Source: Mangrovimonas sp. TPBH4
Lineage (GTDB): Bacteria; Bacteroidota; Bacteroidia; Flavobacteriales; Flavobacteriaceae
Direction of reading: 5' to 3'
Length of the DNA: 64,000 nucleotides
Assembly: GCF_001280505.1 (NCBI RefSeq)
Contig: NZ_LBIO01000055.1
Location: 157,890-221,889, forward strand
Shown: positions 18,274 to 26,988 of the stretch, piece by piece
Layout of the letters: the number at the start of each line of letters is the position of its first letter
Position numbering within the stretch: the stretch's first letter is position 1
The notes under the pieces: generated by a model
Seen by the model: the letters and a program-made list of their open reading frames with translations, nothing else
The model's database searches: none
Told to the model about the DNA's origin: nothing
Program-made: the position numbers and the translations under genes

Positions 18274-18344
18274 ACTTCGAGTAATTTGTACGATAGTAAC
18301 AAATTGTGTCGAGAAGTAATTAAACAGATTCCCACTTTTGTGGG
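18274..18344 (+). repeat. REP-like composite repeat before paaC
   Basis: An outer arm ACTTC/GAAGT (18274-18278, 18313-18317) encloses a stem AATTTGTAC-GATA-GTAaCAAATT (18283-18305). It is followed by AATTAAAC and a hairpin CCCAC-TTTT-GTGGG (18331-18344) that ends 8 nt before the paaC ATG. The same CCCAC/GTGGG hairpin precedes paaJ. Confidence 0.7.
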
Positions 18345-18352
18345 AAAGAGAT

Positions 18353-19105
18353 ATGAAAGACAATTTATATAGATATATACTAGGCATTGCCGATAATTCT
18401 TTGATTTTAGGTCAAAGGTTGGGAGAACTGTGCGGACACGGGCCAAATTTGGAAACCGATATTGCCTGTACCAATATGTCCTTGGATTTGTTGGGGCAAG
18501 TGCGCAGTTATTATCAATATGCCGCAAAAATAAAAGGAGAAGGCGCTTCCGAAGATAGTATCGCATTCCTTCGAAAGGAACGTGAATATTATAATGTACT
18601 CTTGGTGGAGCAGCCTAATACAGATTTTGGATACACTATGGCGCGTCAATTTTTGTTTGATGTGTATCATTTGTTGTTTCTAACCGAATTACAAAAAAGT
18701 AGCGATTTAACCCTGTCGGCCATTGCGACAAAATCCATCAAGGAAGTGAGCTATCATCAACGGTTTTCTTCCGATTGGATCAAACGTTTGGGGGATGGAA
18801 CCGAAGAGAGCAATACACGCATTCAAACCGCTATCAATGATCTTTGGACTTATACCGATGAGTTGTTTCATCTAACGGATGCAGATAAGACGATGGTTGA
18901 AGAAGGCATTGGAGTGGATGTGACGACACTTAAGGAAGCTTATTACAAGACGGTTTCTGAAGTGTTGGAAGAAGCAACAATAGAAATACCAGAATCAAAG
19001 TATTTCCAAAAAGGAGGAAAACAAGGAATTCACACAGAACATATGGGCTATTTGTTGGCCGATATGCAATACATGCAACGCGCCTACCCAAATATGGAGT
19101 GGTAA
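18353..19105 (+). CDS. paaC: 1,2-phenylacetyl-CoA epoxidase, subunit C
   Basis: A 250-residue ferritin-like structural subunit with the family segments LYRYILGIADNSLILGQRL, then NMSLDLLGQVRSYYQYAA, and EVSYHQRFSSDWIKRLGDG near residue 130. PaaC pairs with PaaA but does not itself bind iron. I choose the ATG at 18353 over the TTG at 18338, because the latter falls inside the upstream hairpin. The C-terminal HTEHMGYLLADMQYMQRAYP is typical. paaD starts 3 bp after the stop. Confidence 0.95.
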   Translation: MKDNLYRYILGIADNSLILGQRLGELCGHGPNLETDIACTNMSLDLLGQVRSYYQYAAKIKGEGASEDSIAFLRKEREYYNVLLVEQPNTDFGYTMARQFLFDVYHLLFLTELQKSSDLTLSAIATKSIKEVSYHQRFSSDWIKRLGDGTEESNTRIQTAINDLWTYTDELFHLTDADKTMVEEGIGVDVTTLKEAYYKTVSEVLEEATIEIPESKYFQKGGKQGIHTEHMGYLLADMQYMQRAYPNMEW

Positions 19106-19108
19106 TCA

Positions 19109-19609
19109 ATGACAACGACAGCACAACATATAGATGAAATTCTTATCCCAATTCTGGAACAGGTGTCAGATCCTGAAATTCCAGTGTTGTCCATTATGGA
19201 TATGGGAGTTGTACGTTCTGCCATTATTGAAAATAACCTCGTCAAGGTTAAAATTACCCCTACCTATAGTGGTTGTCCTGCCATGGATGTCATTGGAGAC
19301 GATATCAAAGCCGCATTAAAAAAGGCTGGTTATGAATCGGAAATAGAATTGATTCTGGCCCCAGCTTGGACTACCGATTGGATCACACCCAGAGGAAGAA
19401 AGGAGCTGGAAGCGTATGGCATTGCAGCCCCTTTGGAAGCCGAAGCCGATAAAGATGTGCTTCTTCATGGCAAGCGAATTGTGAAGTGTCCTCAATGTGG
19501 TTCAACCAATACCCGGTTGGTAAGCCAATTTGGTTCTACGGCCTGTAAGGCCCAGTTTCAATGTGATGATTGCCATGAACCTTTCGATTATTTTAAATGC
19601 TTGAAATAA
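19109..19609 (+). CDS. paaD: Phenylacetate epoxidase accessory protein PaaD
   Basis: A 166-residue protein with an N-terminal MIP18/DUF59 domain (DPEIPVLSIMDMGVVR, then YSGCPAMDVI with Cys near residue 55) and a C-terminal four-Cys zinc-ribbon-like segment (CPQCGS near 131 and CDDCHEPFDYFKC near 152). PaaD is thought to help Fe-S or di-iron maturation of the epoxidase. It is in the usual position after paaC. Confidence 0.93.
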   Translation: MTTTAQHIDEILIPILEQVSDPEIPVLSIMDMGVVRSAIIENNLVKVKITPTYSGCPAMDVIGDDIKAALKKAGYESEIELILAPAWTTDWITPRGRKELEAYGIAAPLEAEADKDVLLHGKRIVKCPQCGSTNTRLVSQFGSTACKAQFQCDDCHEPFDYFKCLK

Positions 19610-19618
19610 TAAAACACA

Positions 19619-20005
19619 ATGGAAAATAAACAATCACCAATGTTGGGTCTTCGTACGGTTGTATACATGGTGGAAGACCTTGAAAAAGCCAAGGCATGGT
19701 ATGCCAAAGTCTTCAATGCGCAACCATATTACGATACCCCTTATTATGTGGGATTTAATATTGGCGGCTACGAATTGGGCCTGCATCCCAAAGAAAAGGT
19801 ACAAGGCACCGATAATGGTACTGTGCAAACCTATTGGGGTGTGGAGGATATCCAAAAGGTGTATGATTCCTTAATTGAAATGGGAGCCACCAAGCATGAA
19901 GCACCCAATAATGTTGGAGGTGACATAGCCGCAGCTAGCGTGTATGATCCTTGGAAAAATATCATTGGAATTATTTATAATCCAGAATTTAAACTACCAA
20001 AATAG
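19619..20005 (+). CDS. VOC (glyoxalase/bleomycin-resistance) family protein inside the paa operon
   Basis: A 128-residue single-domain protein with the beta-alpha-beta-beta-beta VOC pattern twice (TVVYMVEDLEKAKAWYAKVF, then TYWGVEDIQKVYDSLIEMGA and VYDPWKNIIGIIYNPEF). Members bind a metal and catalyse isomerisation, epimerisation, lysis or dioxygenation. It is not one of the canonical Paa proteins. It lies 9 bp after paaD and 2 bp before paaG, so it is surely co-transcribed. A role in handling a reactive pathway intermediate is possible but unproven. Confidence 0.82.
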   Translation: MENKQSPMLGLRTVVYMVEDLEKAKAWYAKVFNAQPYYDTPYYVGFNIGGYELGLHPKEKVQGTDNGTVQTYWGVEDIQKVYDSLIEMGATKHEAPNNVGGDIAAASVYDPWKNIIGIIYNPEFKLPK

Positions 20006-20007
20006 AT

Positions 20008-20787
20008 ATGAGTTCAATTGAATTGAAAATTGAAAATAATATAGCCTATATCACGCTTAACCGTCTAGAAGTATTCAATAGTTTCAATCGCGAAATGGCC
20101 TTGAAACTTCAAGAGACTCTGGATGCTTGTGAAACAAATGAAGAGGTAAGAGCCATCGTGTTGACTGGAAACGGAAAGGCATTTTGTGCGGGACAGGATT
20201 TAAAGGAAGTTACTTCACCAGAATTGAACCCTGGCTTCAAGAAAATATTGGAAGAACACTACAATCCAATCATCACCAGAATTCGACATATAGAAAAACC
20301 GATTATAGGTGCAGTAAATGGCGTTGCTGCTGGTGCAGGTGCCAATATAGCTTTGGCTTGTGATGTTGTGGTAGCCCATGAACAGGTGAGCTTTATTCAG
20401 GCTTTTAGTTTGATTGGTTTGATTCCTGATAGCGCCGGGACTTTCTTTTTACCAAGATTGATTGGCTTCCAAAAAGCGTCTGCCTTGGCGATGTTGGGAG
20501 ATAAAGTGTCTGCTGAAGAAGCCGAGCGCTTGGGGATGATCTATAAAGTATTGCCATTGGAAAGTTTTGAGGAAGAGGTCTCAAAACTGGCCTTAAAATT
20601 GGCAAACATGCCAACCAAAGCTTTGGGATTAATCAAGAAAAGTTTAAATCAATCCTTGACCAACAACTTGGAGGAACAGTTGGCTTTGGAGTCAAAATAT
20701 CAAATTGAAGCCGCAGGAACCGAGGACTATGCTGAAGGGGTTTCGGCCTTCGTAGAGAAAAGAAAACCAACTTTTAAAGGAAAGTAA
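20008..20787 (+). CDS. paaG: Epoxide ring isomerase, enoyl-CoA hydratase/isomerase family (PaaG)
   Basis: The 259-residue crotonase-fold protein has the oxyanion-hole segments GKAFCAGQDLKEV near residue 60 and IGAVNGVAAGAGANIALACD near 106. QAFSLIGLIPDSAGTFFLPRL is typical of PaaG. In the pathway it converts ring-1,2-epoxyphenylacetyl-CoA to oxepin-CoA. Assignment to PaaG rather than PaaF rests on this motif and on its position directly before paaH. Confidence 0.88.
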   Translation: MSSIELKIENNIAYITLNRLEVFNSFNREMALKLQETLDACETNEEVRAIVLTGNGKAFCAGQDLKEVTSPELNPGFKKILEEHYNPIITRIRHIEKPIIGAVNGVAAGAGANIALACDVVVAHEQVSFIQAFSLIGLIPDSAGTFFLPRLIGFQKASALAMLGDKVSAEEAERLGMIYKVLPLESFEEEVSKLALKLANMPTKALGLIKKSLNQSLTNNLEEQLALESKYQIEAAGTEDYAEGVSAFVEKRKPTFKGK

Positions 20788-21942
20788 ATGAACTTAGGAA
20801 TCATAGGAAGCGGCACCATGGGGAGTGGCATTGCACAAGTGGCAGCCACCGCAGGGTGTACCGTTAAATTATATGACACCAATGAAGCAGCTTTGGAAAA
20901 AGCAAGACTGTCATTGGAGAAAATATTGACCAAATTGGTTGAAAAGGGACGCATTGAAACTCATGAAAAACTGAGGATTCAAGGTAACATTCAATATGTG
21001 GATACCCTAAAGGAATTGGCAGATTCCAACCTTACCATAGAAGCCATTGTAGAGAATTTGGACATCAAGAAAAAGGTTTTTTTAGAATTGGAAAGCTATG
21101 TGAGTGATGACTGTATCATCGCTTCAAACACCTCTTCCTTATCCATTGCTTCCATTGCGGCCTCGCTTCAAAAGCCAGAGCGTTGCATTGGAATTCACTT
21201 TTTTAACCCGGCGCCTTTAATGAAGTTGGTGGAGGTGATTCCTGCCGTGCAAACTTCCAAGGATGTTTTGGATTTGGCGGTAAAAACTATTTCCGATTGG
21301 AGTAAAACCGTGGCGGTTGCTAAAGATACCCCTGGATTTATTGTGAATCGTGTAGCACGTCCATTTTATGGGGAAGCGTTGCGAATTTATGAAGAAGGGA
21401 TAGCTGATTTTGCAACGATTGATTGGAGCTTGAAAACCATTGGAGGTTTCCGTATGGGGCCTTTTGAGTTGATGGATTTCATTGGGAATGACGTGAATTA
21501 TACCGTGACAGAAACGGTATTTACATCTTTCTATTTCGATCCTAGATACAAACCGTCTTTTACGCAAAAGCGTTTGAGCGAAGCAGGGTATTTAGGTAGA
21601 AAAACCGGGAAGGGATATTACGATTATTCCGAAGGAGTTGAAATGCCTACTCCAACAGAGAATAAAGAATTGGCCCAACAAATTTTTGACCGTGTCTTGG
21701 TGATGCTGATCAACGAAGCGGCAGATGCTTTGTTTTTAAACATAGCCTCTGCAGAAGATATTGACAATGCCATGACCAAAGGGGTAAATTATCCTAAAGG
21801 GCTGTTGGCATGGGCAGATGAAAAAGGAATCGCTTGGTGTGTGGCCAAGTTGGATGAGCTTTATAACGAGTATCACGAAGATCGTTACAGGTGCAGTCCG
21901 TTATTGCGTAAAATGAACAAAGAAAACAAAAGCTTTTTTTAA
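20788..21942 (+). CDS. paaH: 3-hydroxyacyl-CoA dehydrogenase (3-hydroxyadipyl-CoA dehydrogenase)
   Basis: The 384-residue NAD-dependent dehydrogenase has an N-terminal Rossmann motif (GIIGSGTMGSGIA, residues 4-16), the substrate segment SNTSSLSIASIA near 114, GIHFFNPAPLMKLVEVI near 134 and DTPGFIVNRVARPF near 180. In phenylacetate breakdown it oxidises 3-hydroxyadipyl-CoA to 3-oxoadipyl-CoA. The start abuts the paaG stop, and the 3' end overlaps paaI by one base. Confidence 0.93.
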   Translation: MNLGIIGSGTMGSGIAQVAATAGCTVKLYDTNEAALEKARLSLEKILTKLVEKGRIETHEKLRIQGNIQYVDTLKELADSNLTIEAIVENLDIKKKVFLELESYVSDDCIIASNTSSLSIASIAASLQKPERCIGIHFFNPAPLMKLVEVIPAVQTSKDVLDLAVKTISDWSKTVAVAKDTPGFIVNRVARPFYGEALRIYEEGIADFATIDWSLKTIGGFRMGPFELMDFIGNDVNYTVTETVFTSFYFDPRYKPSFTQKRLSEAGYLGRKTGKGYYDYSEGVEMPTPTENKELAQQIFDRVLVMLINEAADALFLNIASAEDIDNAMTKGVNYPKGLLAWADEKGIAWCVAKLDELYNEYHEDRYRCSPLLRKMNKENKSFF

Positions 21943-22346
21943 TGCAGGGCGAACAAATACCGCACAAAATGTTACACCAAGATCCGTTTAGTACTTGGTT
22001 GGGCATAGAAATTTTGGAATGCGAAATTGGTCGTTGCAAAGTAGGGATGACCGTTAGAAAGGAAATGCTCAACAGCATGGGCAAAGCACATGGAGGCATA
22101 AGTTATTCCCTGGCGGATACAGCCTTTGGTTTTGCCGCAAATACCCATGGTAGATTTTCGGTTTCCATAGAAACCAGTATCAATCATATCGAAGCCTTAA
22201 ACGAGGGCGATTATTTGGAGGCGGAATCCGTGATAGAAAAAGTAAATAACAAATTAGGCTTCAACATTGTTGAAGTAAAGCGAGGCGATGAATTGGTAGC
22301 ACTGTTCAAAGGTGTGGTGTATCGCACTCAAAAAGAATGGGAATGA
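21942..22346 (+). CDS. paaI: Hydroxyphenylacetyl-CoA thioesterase PaaI
   Basis: A 134-residue hot-dog thioesterase with the family signature MGKAHGGISYSLADTAFGFAA (residues about 46-66, carrying the catalytic Asp of the LAD segment). PaaI releases CoA from dead-end aryl-CoA intermediates and so protects the CoA pool. The start overlaps paaH by one base. The stop is followed at once by a REP-like palindrome. Confidence 0.92.
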   Translation: MQGEQIPHKMLHQDPFSTWLGIEILECEIGRCKVGMTVRKEMLNSMGKAHGGISYSLADTAFGFAANTHGRFSVSIETSINHIEALNEGDYLEAESVIEKVNNKLGFNIVEVKRGDELVALFKGVVYRTQKEWE

Positions 22347-22494
22347 ATTCTTGCGAAGGCAGGAATCTCTTAATTCAAAAGAAATATTGAAACCTAAACA
22401 GATTAGTATTGTTTAGGAATGCGTAAAAATATAATAGTAAATAGGATTCACACTTTCGAGAGAATTAAACCGAAAAGATACCCACTTTCGTGGG
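22347..22494 (+). repeat. REP-like spacer between paaI and paaJ
   Basis: This 155-bp gap holds three palindromes: ATTCTTGCGAAGGCAGGAAT (22347-22366), CCTAAACA...TTGTTTAGG near 22393-22418, and CCCAC-TTTC-GTGGG (22481-22494), which ends 7 nt before the paaJ ATG. The first resembles the widespread type of dispersed bacterial repeat. Confidence 0.65.
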
Positions 22495-22501
22495 CATAAA
22501 T

Positions 22502-23707
22502 ATGAAAGAAGCATATATCATAGATGGAGTTCGTACTCCAATAGGAAGTTACAAAGGCACTTTGTCGGCTGTGAGAACGGACGATTTAGGGGCTTTGGTA
22601 ATTGAAGAAATAGTTAAAAGAAATCCAAACATTCCAAAAGAAGCATATGACGATGTGATTTTGGGTTGCGCCAACCAAGCAGGGGAAGACAACCGTAATG
22701 TGGCTAGAATGTCTTTGTTGTTGGCTGGCTTGCCATATACCGTACCGGGAGAAACGGTGAACCGTTTGTGCAGTTCAGGATTGTCGGCGATTATTCATGC
22801 CAATAGAGCGATAAAAGCTGGCGATGGCGACATTTTTATTGCTGGCGGTGTTGAAAATATGACACGTGGCCCTTTGGTAGTTTCAAAGCCGTCATCAGGT
22901 TTTGGTACAGATTCCAAAATGTACGATTCCAGTTTCGGATGGCGTTTTGTAAATCCAAAAATGCACGAGATGTATGGAACAGATGGTATGGGGAATACCG
23001 CTGAAAACTTGGTGGAGTTGCACGATATTTCACGTGAGGATCAAGATAAGTTTGCCAACTGGAGCCAAATGAAGGCGACCAAAGCCCAAGAAAATGGGAG
23101 ATTGGCAAAAGAAATAATGACGGTTGAAATTCCACAACGCAAAAAGGACCCGATTCTGTTTGCAAAAGATGAATTTGTAAAACCAACAACCACTATGGAA
23201 GTGTTGGGGAAATTGCGTCCGGCCTTTAAAAAGGATGGTAGTGTGACTGCAGGAAATTCCTCTGGATTGAATGATGGCGCAGCTGCGACCATTATCGCGT
23301 CTTCAGAAGCGGTTGAAAAATATAACCTTAAACCATTGGCTAGAATTGTAAGTTCGGCAGTGGTTGGCGTTGAGCCTCGCATTATGGGGATTGGCCCTGT
23401 AGAGGCTTCCAATAAAGCTTTGGCAAAGGCAGGTTTGACCATGGATGACATGGACATTATTGAACTTAATGAAGCGTTTGCTGCTCAGGCCTTGGCATGT
23501 ACACGTGCTTGGGGATTGGCCGACGACGACACTAGATTGAACCCAAATGGAGGCTCTATTGCTATAGGACATCCACTGGGAGTGACAGGTGCACGTATTG
23601 CTTATTCGGCAGCATTGGAATTACAGGAACAAAATAAGCGTTACGCTTTGGTGACCATGTGTATTGGTGTAGGTCAAGGTTACGCGGCAATTATTGAAAG
23701 AGTGTAA
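22502..23707 (+). CDS. paaJ: 3-oxoadipyl-CoA/3-oxo-5,6-dehydrosuberyl-CoA thiolase
   Basis: The 401-residue thiolase has the nucleophilic Cys in VNRLCSSGLSAIIHANRAI near residue 90, the His in NEAFAAQ and NPNGGSIAIGHPLGVTGAR, and the second Cys in VTMCIGVGQG near the end. It cleaves the two 3-oxoacyl-CoA intermediates of the phenylacetate pathway to acetyl-CoA and succinyl-CoA precursors. I start it at the ATG at 22502, just past the hairpin. Only one base separates it from paaZ. Confidence 0.94.
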   Translation: MKEAYIIDGVRTPIGSYKGTLSAVRTDDLGALVIEEIVKRNPNIPKEAYDDVILGCANQAGEDNRNVARMSLLLAGLPYTVPGETVNRLCSSGLSAIIHANRAIKAGDGDIFIAGGVENMTRGPLVVSKPSSGFGTDSKMYDSSFGWRFVNPKMHEMYGTDGMGNTAENLVELHDISREDQDKFANWSQMKATKAQENGRLAKEIMTVEIPQRKKDPILFAKDEFVKPTTTMEVLGKLRPAFKKDGSVTAGNSSGLNDGAAATIIASSEAVEKYNLKPLARIVSSAVVGVEPRIMGIGPVEASNKALAKAGLTMDDMDIIELNEAFAAQALACTRAWGLADDDTRLNPNGGSIAIGHPLGVTGARIAYSAALELQEQNKRYALVTMCIGVGQGYAAIIERV

Positions 23708-23708
23708 T

Positions 23709-26210
23709 ATGAAAAAAATACAACATTACGTTCAAGGTCAATGGACCGAAGGTAAAGAAGAGGGAATTCCGGTTTTAGATGCTATTACTGGGGAAGCTTT
23801 TACCAGTGTGGCCATTGAAGGTTTGGACATTCCAGAAATATTAAACTACGGAAGAACCAAGGGAGGCGAGATTCTTAGGAAAATGACGTTTCAGGAGCGT
23901 GGGAACATGCTTAAAAAGTTGGCCTTGTATCTTACCAAACGCAAAGAGCAATTTTACGATTTAAGTTATCGCACAGGAGCAACTAGAATAGATAGTTGGA
24001 TTGACATTGAAGGAGGTTTTGGAAACCTTTTTGCCAATGCGTCCTTAAGAAAATTATTTCCTAATCAACCCTATCATGTTGAGGGCGATCCAATCGATTT
24101 ATCTCGTGGAGGCCGTTTTATGGCACACCATATTATGGTTCCTAAAAAAGGGGTGGCCGTGCATATCAATGCCTTTAATTTCCCAGTTTGGGGAATGTTG
24201 GAAAAGTGCGCAGTGAATTGGATGGCAGGGGTTCCTGCAGTCGTGTTGCCAGCCCCATCATCATCTTATTTGGCAGAGGCCGTAGCAAGGGAAATCATAG
24301 CCTCAGGAATTTTGCCTGAGGGAGCCTTACAAATTATTAACGGTACCGTAAAATCTATATTGGATACGGTAGAGTCTCAAGATGTGGTGACCTTTACAGG
24401 GTCTGCAGCAACGGGACGTTTGTTAAAAGCGCATCCTAGATTAATACAGGAGGCTGTGCCATTTACTATGGAAGCAGATTCTTTGAATGCTTCTATTCTT
24501 GGGGAAGATGCTGTGCCAGGGACTCCAGAATTTGATCTGTTCATAAAGGAAGTTCGAAATGAAATGACGGTGAAAGCAGGACAGAAGTGTACGGCTATCC
24601 GTCGTATCATTGTGCCTGAAGGCATTGTGGAGGATGTTCAGATTGCCTTAGGAAAAGCGCTGGATAAAGTTACCATAGGAGACCCAAGATTGAAAGAAGT
24701 GAGAATGGGATCTTTGGTGAGCAAACAACAGGTGGAAGCCGTGAAGAATTCCATTTCGGATATTGCCAAAGAAGCAGAAATGGTATATGGGAATTTAGAT
24801 ACTTTGGATACCATAGGAGCCGATGCCCAGAAAGGAGCGTTTATTAGCCCAGTATTATTCCGTACGGATAATCCGTTGCAAAACACGGTGGTTCATGAAC
24901 GCGAGGCTTTTGGTCCGGTAAGTACCATAATGCCATATAAAACTATGGACGAAGCGGTTACTTTGGCCCAAATGGGGAAAGGATCTCTTGTGTCTTCCAT
25001 AGCGACTAACGATGATAAGATTGCGAAGGAATATGTGATAAATGCAGCCTCGCATCATGGCCGAATTCTAGTATTGAATCGTGAAAGTGCCAAACAAAGC
25101 ACCGGACACGGTTCTCCATTACCGTATTTGGTTCACGGTGGTCCAGGACGTGCCGGAGGTGGCGAAGAAATGGGAGGTGTACGTGGTATCAAACATTATT
25201 TGCAGCGTACTGCAATTCAGGGCTCACCAACTACTTTGACCGAAATAACAGGGATATATCAGCAAAAAGCAGCCTATAAGGAAGCAGAGCAGCATCCATT
25301 TAAATACCATTGGGAAGACATCCAACCAGGAATGTCACTTAAAACCCATAAGCGAACCTTTACAGATACCGATATTATCAATTTTGCGAATTTGACTTGG
25401 GACCATTTTTATGCCCATACAGACATCACATCGCTTGATGGAAGCATTTTTGAAAAACGCACGGCCCATGGATATTTTATCATTTCCGCAGCAGCGGGAT
25501 TGTTTGTATATCCAAACAAAGGCCCTGTGGCAGCAAACTACGGTTTGGAAGAATGTCGATTCCTGCGTCCACTGTACCATAACGATACGGTATATGTACG
25601 ATTGACTTGTAAGCAAAAAGTAGATCGGGATGTGGCAGGAGCCGAGCATCCTAGTGGGATTGTAAAATGGTTTGTAGAGGTATTTGATGCTAATAATGAT
25701 GAAATGGTGGCTTTTGCGACCATTTTGACCATGGTTCAGAAGAAACAAGAAACTTTGGTGGAAATGACCGAAGCTAAAATTGCAGAATGCATCAACAAGC
25801 TTACCGAAGAGGATAAAGCAAAGTGGGGGAATCTAACCCCTCAATTAATGTTGGAGCATTTGGAATATACCTACAGAATTGCTTCGGGGGAAATTCAGGA
25901 TTTTGATATAGCGACGCCTAAAAAGATTTTGGAAAAAGTGCACGCCACGCTATATAACTATGAAAAAATGCCAAGTGGTTATGATTTTCCATTGGCAGAA
26001 AGATCTCGAATTACCGAATTAAAACATGCCAGTTTAGAGGAAGCCAAAGAAAAATTGAAAGAAGCTCGTGAAGCCTATTTGGCCTATTTTAAAGAACATC
26101 CAGAAGCTAAAACCAAAAATGTTGTTTTTGGAGAGTTGAATAGATACGAGTGGTATTTATTGGAGAGAAAACATTTAAATCATCATTTCGAACAATTCGG
26201 ATTGATATAA
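23709..26210 (+). CDS. paaZ: Bifunctional oxepin-CoA hydrolase/aldehyde dehydrogenase PaaZ with extra C-terminal DinB-like domain
   Basis: The protein has 833 residues, against about 680 for E. coli PaaZ. Residues about 1-510 form an aldehyde dehydrogenase with Glu255 (MEADSLNAS) and Cys294 (AGQKCTAIRR). Residues about 530-675 form a MaoC-like hydratase with Asp565 and His570 (WDHFYAHTD) and the same five-residue spacing as E. coli. Residues about 680-833 are additional: His717 (LMLEHLEYT) and His822/His826 (HLNHHFEQFG) give the H...HxxxH pattern of the DinB/DUF1569 superfamily. The first two activities open the oxepin ring and oxidise the aldehyde; the third domain has no assigned role here. 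Confidence 0.93.
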   Translation: MKKIQHYVQGQWTEGKEEGIPVLDAITGEAFTSVAIEGLDIPEILNYGRTKGGEILRKMTFQERGNMLKKLALYLTKRKEQFYDLSYRTGATRIDSWIDIEGGFGNLFANASLRKLFPNQPYHVEGDPIDLSRGGRFMAHHIMVPKKGVAVHINAFNFPVWGMLEKCAVNWMAGVPAVVLPAPSSSYLAEAVAREIIASGILPEGALQIINGTVKSILDTVESQDVVTFTGSAATGRLLKAHPRLIQEAVPFTMEADSLNASILGEDAVPGTPEFDLFIKEVRNEMTVKAGQKCTAIRRIIVPEGIVEDVQIALGKALDKVTIGDPRLKEVRMGSLVSKQQVEAVKNSISDIAKEAEMVYGNLDTLDTIGADAQKGAFISPVLFRTDNPLQNTVVHEREAFGPVSTIMPYKTMDEAVTLAQMGKGSLVSSIATNDDKIAKEYVINAASHHGRILVLNRESAKQSTGHGSPLPYLVHGGPGRAGGGEEMGGVRGIKHYLQRTAIQGSPTTLTEITGIYQQKAAYKEAEQHPFKYHWEDIQPGMSLKTHKRTFTDTDIINFANLTWDHFYAHTDITSLDGSIFEKRTAHGYFIISAAAGLFVYPNKGPVAANYGLEECRFLRPLYHNDTVYVRLTCKQKVDRDVAGAEHPSGIVKWFVEVFDANNDEMVAFATILTMVQKKQETLVEMTEAKIAECINKLTEEDKAKWGNLTPQLMLEHLEYTYRIASGEIQDFDIATPKKILEKVHATLYNYEKMPSGYDFPLAERSRITELKHASLEEAKEKLKEAREAYLAYFKEHPEAKTKNVVFGELNRYEWYLLERKHLNHHFEQFGLI

Positions 26211-26229
26211 ATTATAAAAGAAATTAAAG

Positions 26230-26985
26230 ATGGAAAATAGTCCATACGTAAAGTTAAGCATAGAGAATCATGTTGGGTATGTGGAGTTTTTTCACCCAGA
26301 ACATAATTCCTTGCCAGGAAATTTATTGGCCGATTTAGCCCAAACCATTACCGATGCAGGAAACAATGAAGATGTTAAGGTCATCGTTCTTAAAAGTGGA
26401 GGCGATAGAACTTTTTGTGCAGGAGCAAGCTTTAAGGAATTGATCAATATCAATGACGATGCCACAGGAAAGGTATTCTTTTCTGGCTTTGCCAATGTAA
26501 TCAATGCCATGCGTAAATGTCCAAAGTTTGTTATTGGGCGTATTCAAGGTAAAACCGTTGGTGGTGGTGTTGGTCTGGCAGCCGCAACTGATTATTGTAT
26601 GGCGACCAAATTCGCCGAAATCAAACTAAGCGAACTTAATATTGGGATTGGTCCGTTTGTGGTTGGTCCTGCCATTGAGCGTAAAATGGGCGTGAGTGCC
26701 ATGTCGCAAATTGCTATGGATGCCAATAGTTTTTATTCTCCAGAATGGGCTACAGACAAAGGTCTGTTTACTCAGGTTTTTGATACGACTCAAGACATGG
26801 ATGAAGCGATAAAAGCGATGGCTGAAAATTTGTGTACTTACAATCCAGAGGCCATGAAAGAAATGAAAACTATGTTCTGGCAAGGAACCGAGCATTGGGA
26901 TAAATTGCTTTCAGAACGCGCAGCTATCAGCGGTCGTCTGGTGTTGGGAGAGTTTACAAAGGAAATTTTGAAACGTTTTAAGTAA
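26230..26985 (+). CDS. paaF: 2,3-dehydroadipyl-CoA hydratase, enoyl-CoA hydratase family (PaaF)
   Basis: A 251-residue crotonase-fold protein with oxyanion-hole segments DRTFCAGASFKEL near residue 58 and GRIQGKTVGGGVGLAAATDY near 103. The segment ELNIGIGPFVVGPAIERKMG differs from PaaG upstream, so this is the second crotonase the pathway needs. Its expected step is hydration of 2,3-dehydroadipyl-CoA to 3-hydroxyadipyl-CoA. The exact assignment to paaF is by context. Confidence 0.82.
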   Translation: MENSPYVKLSIENHVGYVEFFHPEHNSLPGNLLADLAQTITDAGNNEDVKVIVLKSGGDRTFCAGASFKELININDDATGKVFFSGFANVINAMRKCPKFVIGRIQGKTVGGGVGLAAATDYCMATKFAEIKLSELNIGIGPFVVGPAIERKMGVSAMSQIAMDANSFYSPEWATDKGLFTQVFDTTQDMDEAIKAMAENLCTYNPEAMKEMKTMFWQGTEHWDKLLSERAAISGRLVLGEFTKEILKRFK

Positions 26986-26988
26986 ACC

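Noticed and set aside
18256..18352. Possible small RNA or insertion-sequence remnant in the paaB-paaC spacer
   Set aside because: The palindromes fit REP-like repeats. There is no promoter, transposase fragment or target-site duplication.
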